Assembly: GCF_024710485.1 (NCBI RefSeq)
Contig: NZ_JANJUQ010000023.1
Span: 1 to 64,000 of the forward strand
Origin: Flavobacterium sp.
GTDB taxonomy: Bacteria > Bacteroidota > Bacteroidia > Flavobacteriales > Flavobacteriaceae
DNA: 64,000 nucleotides
Reading direction: 5' to 3'
Both the position numbers and the translations under genes were made by a program. Of this stretch, positions 61,381-64,000 are shown piece after piece. The notes beneath the pieces were generated by a model. That model ran no database searches. It worked only from the letters and a program-made list of their open reading frames with translations, and was not told where the DNA came from. Numbering within the stretch: the first letter of the stretch is position 1; each line of letters starts with the position of its first letter.

Positions 61381-63555
61381 ATGAAAAGAATCCTACTATT
61401 CTCATTGCTACTGCAATGTGCTTTGCTCCCGGCACAAAACAGAATTGCAAAACAAGTATCCGAGTTGCAGACCCGGAATACTAATTTCAAAGATTTTTCT
61501 GTGCTGCAAACCAAATCCAATCAGTTTGATGCTCAGGTAAACGGCGTGGTTAATGACGCTACTTTAGCTACAGTTGACGTGTCTAAAGTAAATGAAATTG
61601 CTCTAAACCAATACGAAGCGATAAAGCTTCAAATTCCTTACCAAGGACAGAATATCGAAGTCTTACTTTTTAAGGTTACCCTTTTTACCGAAGATTTTAG
61701 TTTGGATACCGATAAAGGGAAAAATGTGCCTTACCAAAAAGGAGCTTACTATCGCGGTATTGTAAACGGCGATGTGAATTCGGTATCTTCTTTTAATTTC
61801 TTCAACGGAGAGTTCAACGGCATCATTTCCGGAGCGCAATGGGGAAATTTGGTGATTGGAAAATTGGACAGACCCAACAACCAATCGGATTACATAGTGT
61901 ATTCGGATGCTAAGATGAAAGTAGCTAACGATTGGGATTGTTTCACCAAAGAAGAAGGCTATGAAAGAGACCAATCTGCTTTTGCTGCCAGAGAAGTAAA
62001 TACTTTGAAATGTGTAACGTTTTATTTTGAAGTTGATTATACGTTGTTTACCCAAAACGGTAGCGATGTTATTGCCACAACCAATTGGATGACCTCTGTT
62101 TACAATAATGTACAAACGCTATTCACCAATGACGGCATTACCACAGCTTTGAAGTCTATTTTTGTTTGGACTTCCCTTGATCCATATAGTGATATGCCAT
62201 CAGATGCAACTTCCGGAGATTATCTTTGGAGTTTCTCTCAAAACAGACCGGTGTTCAATGGGGATGTTGGTATGTTAGTGAGTATTGATCCCGGAGGATT
62301 AGGCGGAGTAGCTTACTTAAATTCTATCTGCGGACAGTCCAATTATGCCTATTCTGATGTGAACTTGAATTTTGCTTCAGTACCAACTTTTTCCTGGACA
62401 GTACAAGTTATTACTCACGAATTCGGACATTCATTAGGTTCGCCGCATACGCATGGTTGTGTTTGGAACGGTAACAATACCGCAATTGATGGTTGCGGAC
62501 CACAAGCAGGTTATGTAGAAGGCAATTGTCCACAAGGACCTATTCCATCCGCTACGGAGAAAGGAACTATTATGAGTTATTGTCATCTGGTATCCGGAGT
62601 AGGCATCAGTTTTGCCAACGGATTTGGACTACAACCGGCCGCATTAATCAGCAATACGGTGAATTCTAAAAGTTGCTTGAGTAGCGACTGTATTGCTACT
62701 TGTATCAATACCGTTGTTGAAATTCAGATTACTAATATCACTCAAACATCGGCAGTTATTACTTGGAATGACTTGGATACCAGCAGAACAACTTGGCAAA
62801 TTTCGGTTACCGGTTACGGATTGGCTTCTTCTTGGCAAACGGTATCGAGTAATTCTTATACGGTGAATAATTTGCTGCCAAACCGATACTATGAAGTTCG
62901 ATTAAGACCAATTTGTACAGGTATTACACCAACCATAGAAAGAAAAGTTTTTGCTACCAACGGTGATTTTTGTGGTGGGATGGTATTTACGGATACCGGC
63001 GGTACAACAGGAAACCACAGCAATATGGAATCGTTCACCAGAACCATGATTCCTAATCAACCGAACCAAAAATTAATGGCTTCGTTTACAAGCTTTGAAT
63101 TGGAATTTGATTATGATTATTTGTACATCTATGACGGACCGGACACCACTTATCCTGAGTTTTTAGCCGGCGGTTACACCGGAACCAATTCGCCGGGGAA
63201 TATTGTCTCAACAGCAGCAGACGGATCTTTAACTTTCCGATTCTATTCGGATCAATACGTAACGGCTCCGGGTTGGATTGCTACGATTTCTTGTGTCCAA
63301 TCGTTAGGTGTGGCAGGAAATGATTTTATAGATTACAGTTATTATCCTAATCCTACCAATGGCAGCGTGTCTATCAAATCGAAAGATGCCATACAAGAAG
63401 TTGCGGTGTATAATGTTCAAGGGCAATTGTTGTTGCAACAAAAAGGCAATGAGTTGACTGCGGAAGTCGATTTGTCTATTTTCTCTAAAGGCACTTATTT
63501 TTTCAAGTTGAAGATTAACGATAGAGAAACCAATTTCAAGATTTTGAAGATGTAG
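61381..63555 (+). CDS. Secreted reprolysin-like (M12) metallopeptidase with CUB and T9SS sorting domains
   Basis: A 724-residue exported peptidase. A signal peptide (LLLQCALLPAQN) and a propeptide precede the zinc site HEFGHSLGSPH (His346, Glu347, His350, His356), with the Met-turn in GTIMSYC. A fibronectin III-like module lies at about 440-520, a CUB-like domain at about 525-640, and the type A T9SS sorting domain at 650-724, with YYPNPTNG and a terminal ETNFKILKM. It should be secreted through type IX secretion and degrade extracellular protein. Confidence 0.94.
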   Translation: MKRILLFSLLLQCALLPAQNRIAKQVSELQTRNTNFKDFSVLQTKSNQFDAQVNGVVNDATLATVDVSKVNEIALNQYEAIKLQIPYQGQNIEVLLFKVTLFTEDFSLDTDKGKNVPYQKGAYYRGIVNGDVNSVSSFNFFNGEFNGIISGAQWGNLVIGKLDRPNNQSDYIVYSDAKMKVANDWDCFTKEEGYERDQSAFAAREVNTLKCVTFYFEVDYTLFTQNGSDVIATTNWMTSVYNNVQTLFTNDGITTALKSIFVWTSLDPYSDMPSDATSGDYLWSFSQNRPVFNGDVGMLVSIDPGGLGGVAYLNSICGQSNYAYSDVNLNFASVPTFSWTVQVITHEFGHSLGSPHTHGCVWNGNNTAIDGCGPQAGYVEGNCPQGPIPSATEKGTIMSYCHLVSGVGISFANGFGLQPAALISNTVNSKSCLSSDCIATCINTVVEIQITNITQTSAVITWNDLDTSRTTWQISVTGYGLASSWQTVSSNSYTVNNLLPNRYYEVRLRPICTGITPTIERKVFATNGDFCGGMVFTDTGGTTGNHSNMESFTRTMIPNQPNQKLMASFTSFELEFDYDYLYIYDGPDTTYPEFLAGGYTGTNSPGNIVSTAADGSLTFRFYSDQYVTAPGWIATISCVQSLGVAGNDFIDYSYYPNPTNGSVSIKSKDAIQEVAVYNVQGQLLLQQKGNELTAEVDLSIFSKGTYFFKLKINDRETNFKILKM

Positions 63556-63585
63556 GTTGAGAGTTAACCCTATAAGGTCATTTAA

Positions 63586-63620
63586 AAAAGAAGGCGTTTC
63601 ATAATAGGAACGCCTTTTTA
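63586..63620. terminator. Terminator between converging genes
   Basis: AAGGCGTT and AACGCCTT form an eight-base stem with a ten-base loop, followed by TTTTTATTTG. It serves the metallopeptidase and, reversed, mfd. Confidence 0.8.
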
Positions 63621-63642
63621 TTTGTTGTAGTAATGCAATGAA

Positions 63643-64000
63643 TTATTGAGCCATCAATTGCATAAACTCCAGTGCTCGGGATATGGATTTCACATTGTCA
63701 AATGTCAGCAACAATCGCAAACCGTTTTTGGTTTCTTTCTCTTTCATTTTACACAGGTTTCCGTGCTGTTGTACAAATCGCAATACCTTTGAAAATTGTT
63801 TCGAATTGTAATAATCCGATTGTTGGTCGGAGACAAAATAGCCAATCAACTTGCCTTGTTTCATCACAATTTTTTCAATACCCATATGCGTGGCAATCCA
63901 TTTGATGCGAATGCTGTTCAACAAAGCCTTAGCTTCTTTTGGTAATGGGCCAAATCGGTCGATGAGCTTAGTTTCAAAAACCTGCAGTTCTTCCTCGGTT
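63643..64000 (-). CDS. mfd: Transcription-repair coupling factor, C-terminal part
   Basis: The frame enters from the right edge and ends at 63643, giving about 119 C-terminal residues. The visible start ELQVFETKLIDRFGPLPKEA and LLNSIRIKWIAT are typical of the Mfd C-terminal (D7) domain. Mfd removes stalled RNA polymerase and recruits UvrA. The helicase domains lie outside the window. Confidence 0.9.
   Translation of the reverse strand, partial: TEEELQVFETKLIDRFGPLPKEAKALLNSIRIKWIATHMGIEKIVMKQGKLIGYFVSDQQSDYYNSKQFSKVLRFVQQHGNLCKMKEKETKNGLRLLLTFDNVKSISRALEFMQLMAQ

Noticed and set aside
1..64000. CRISPR arrays, rRNA genes, insertion sequences, prophage
   Set aside because: No spaced direct repeats, transposase, integrase, phage structural genes or rRNA sequence seen on either strand.

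Overview
The window looks like chromosome of a Flavobacteriaceae bacterium, most likely Flavobacterium or a close relative. The evidence is a gldH gliding lipoprotein gene, two secreted peptidases ending in type IX secretion (T9SS) sorting domains, a lone crtY lycopene cyclase, HemJ in place of other protoporphyrinogen oxidases, many short lipoproteins, A-rich start regions without Shine-Dalgarno sites, and several promoters with the Bacteroidota TAnnTTTG box. The DNA is AT-rich. Nearly everything is core metabolism. I saw no phage, insertion sequence, CRISPR array, rRNA or tRNA.

Layout. 1-4.4 kb (minus): start of an enoyl-CoA hydratase gene cut by the window edge, a sensor kinase, hemJ, hemH and an AraC-type regulator. 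4.6-10.6 kb (plus): a near-complete haem pathway, hemA-C-D-E-F-B, divergent from the AraC gene. 10.7-12.4 kb (plus): cytochrome c lipoprotein, ogt and a 3'-5' exonuclease. 12.5-15.4 kb (minus): T9SS-exported subtilase. 15.6-19.2 kb (plus): fused SpmA/SpmB membrane protein, class I fumarase and a small partner. 19.2-24.8 kb (minus): scoAB, then ricT-gldH-PBP1A. 25.0 kb: a lipocalin-like lipoprotein. 25.4-28.3 kb (minus): three genes overlapping by one base, trhO-trhP-ferredoxin, predicted to hydroxylate tRNA uridine 34. 28.4-29.3 kb: a lipoprotein and a bacilliredoxin. 29.4-36.7 kb (minus): the whole histidine operon hisG-D-C-B-H-A-F-IE, headed by an 18-codon leader peptide with four consecutive His codons and competing RNA hairpins. 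36.7-38.7 kb: crtY and an unknown envelope protein. 38.8-47.7 kb: a metal-uptake block with two TonB receptors, a DtxR/MntR-type repressor, a ZIP transporter, feoA, feoB and a 40-codon FeoB-associated Cys-rich peptide. 47.8-64 kb: SCO1-like protein, M13 and M28 peptidases, short SSB, ferritin, acetyltransferase, HAD phosphatase, metG, LD-carboxypeptidase, YraN, a reprolysin-like T9SS peptidase and the 3' end of mfd.

How it fits together. The haem genes carry glutamyl-tRNA through to protoporphyrin, HemJ and HemH finish haem, and the iron block with ferritin supplies and stores the metal. A TTTAGA(Y)-type motif recurs at the promoters of both TonB receptor genes and of feoAB, twice at an identical distance from the TAnnTTTG box, which suggests one metal-responsive regulon under the local DtxR-family protein. 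The his operon appears controlled by transcription attenuation.

The most notable observations are the his leader and attenuator, the duplicated C-terminal domain shared by the neighbouring TrhO and TrhP-like proteins, the shared operator motif, and two families of dispersed intergenic repeats.
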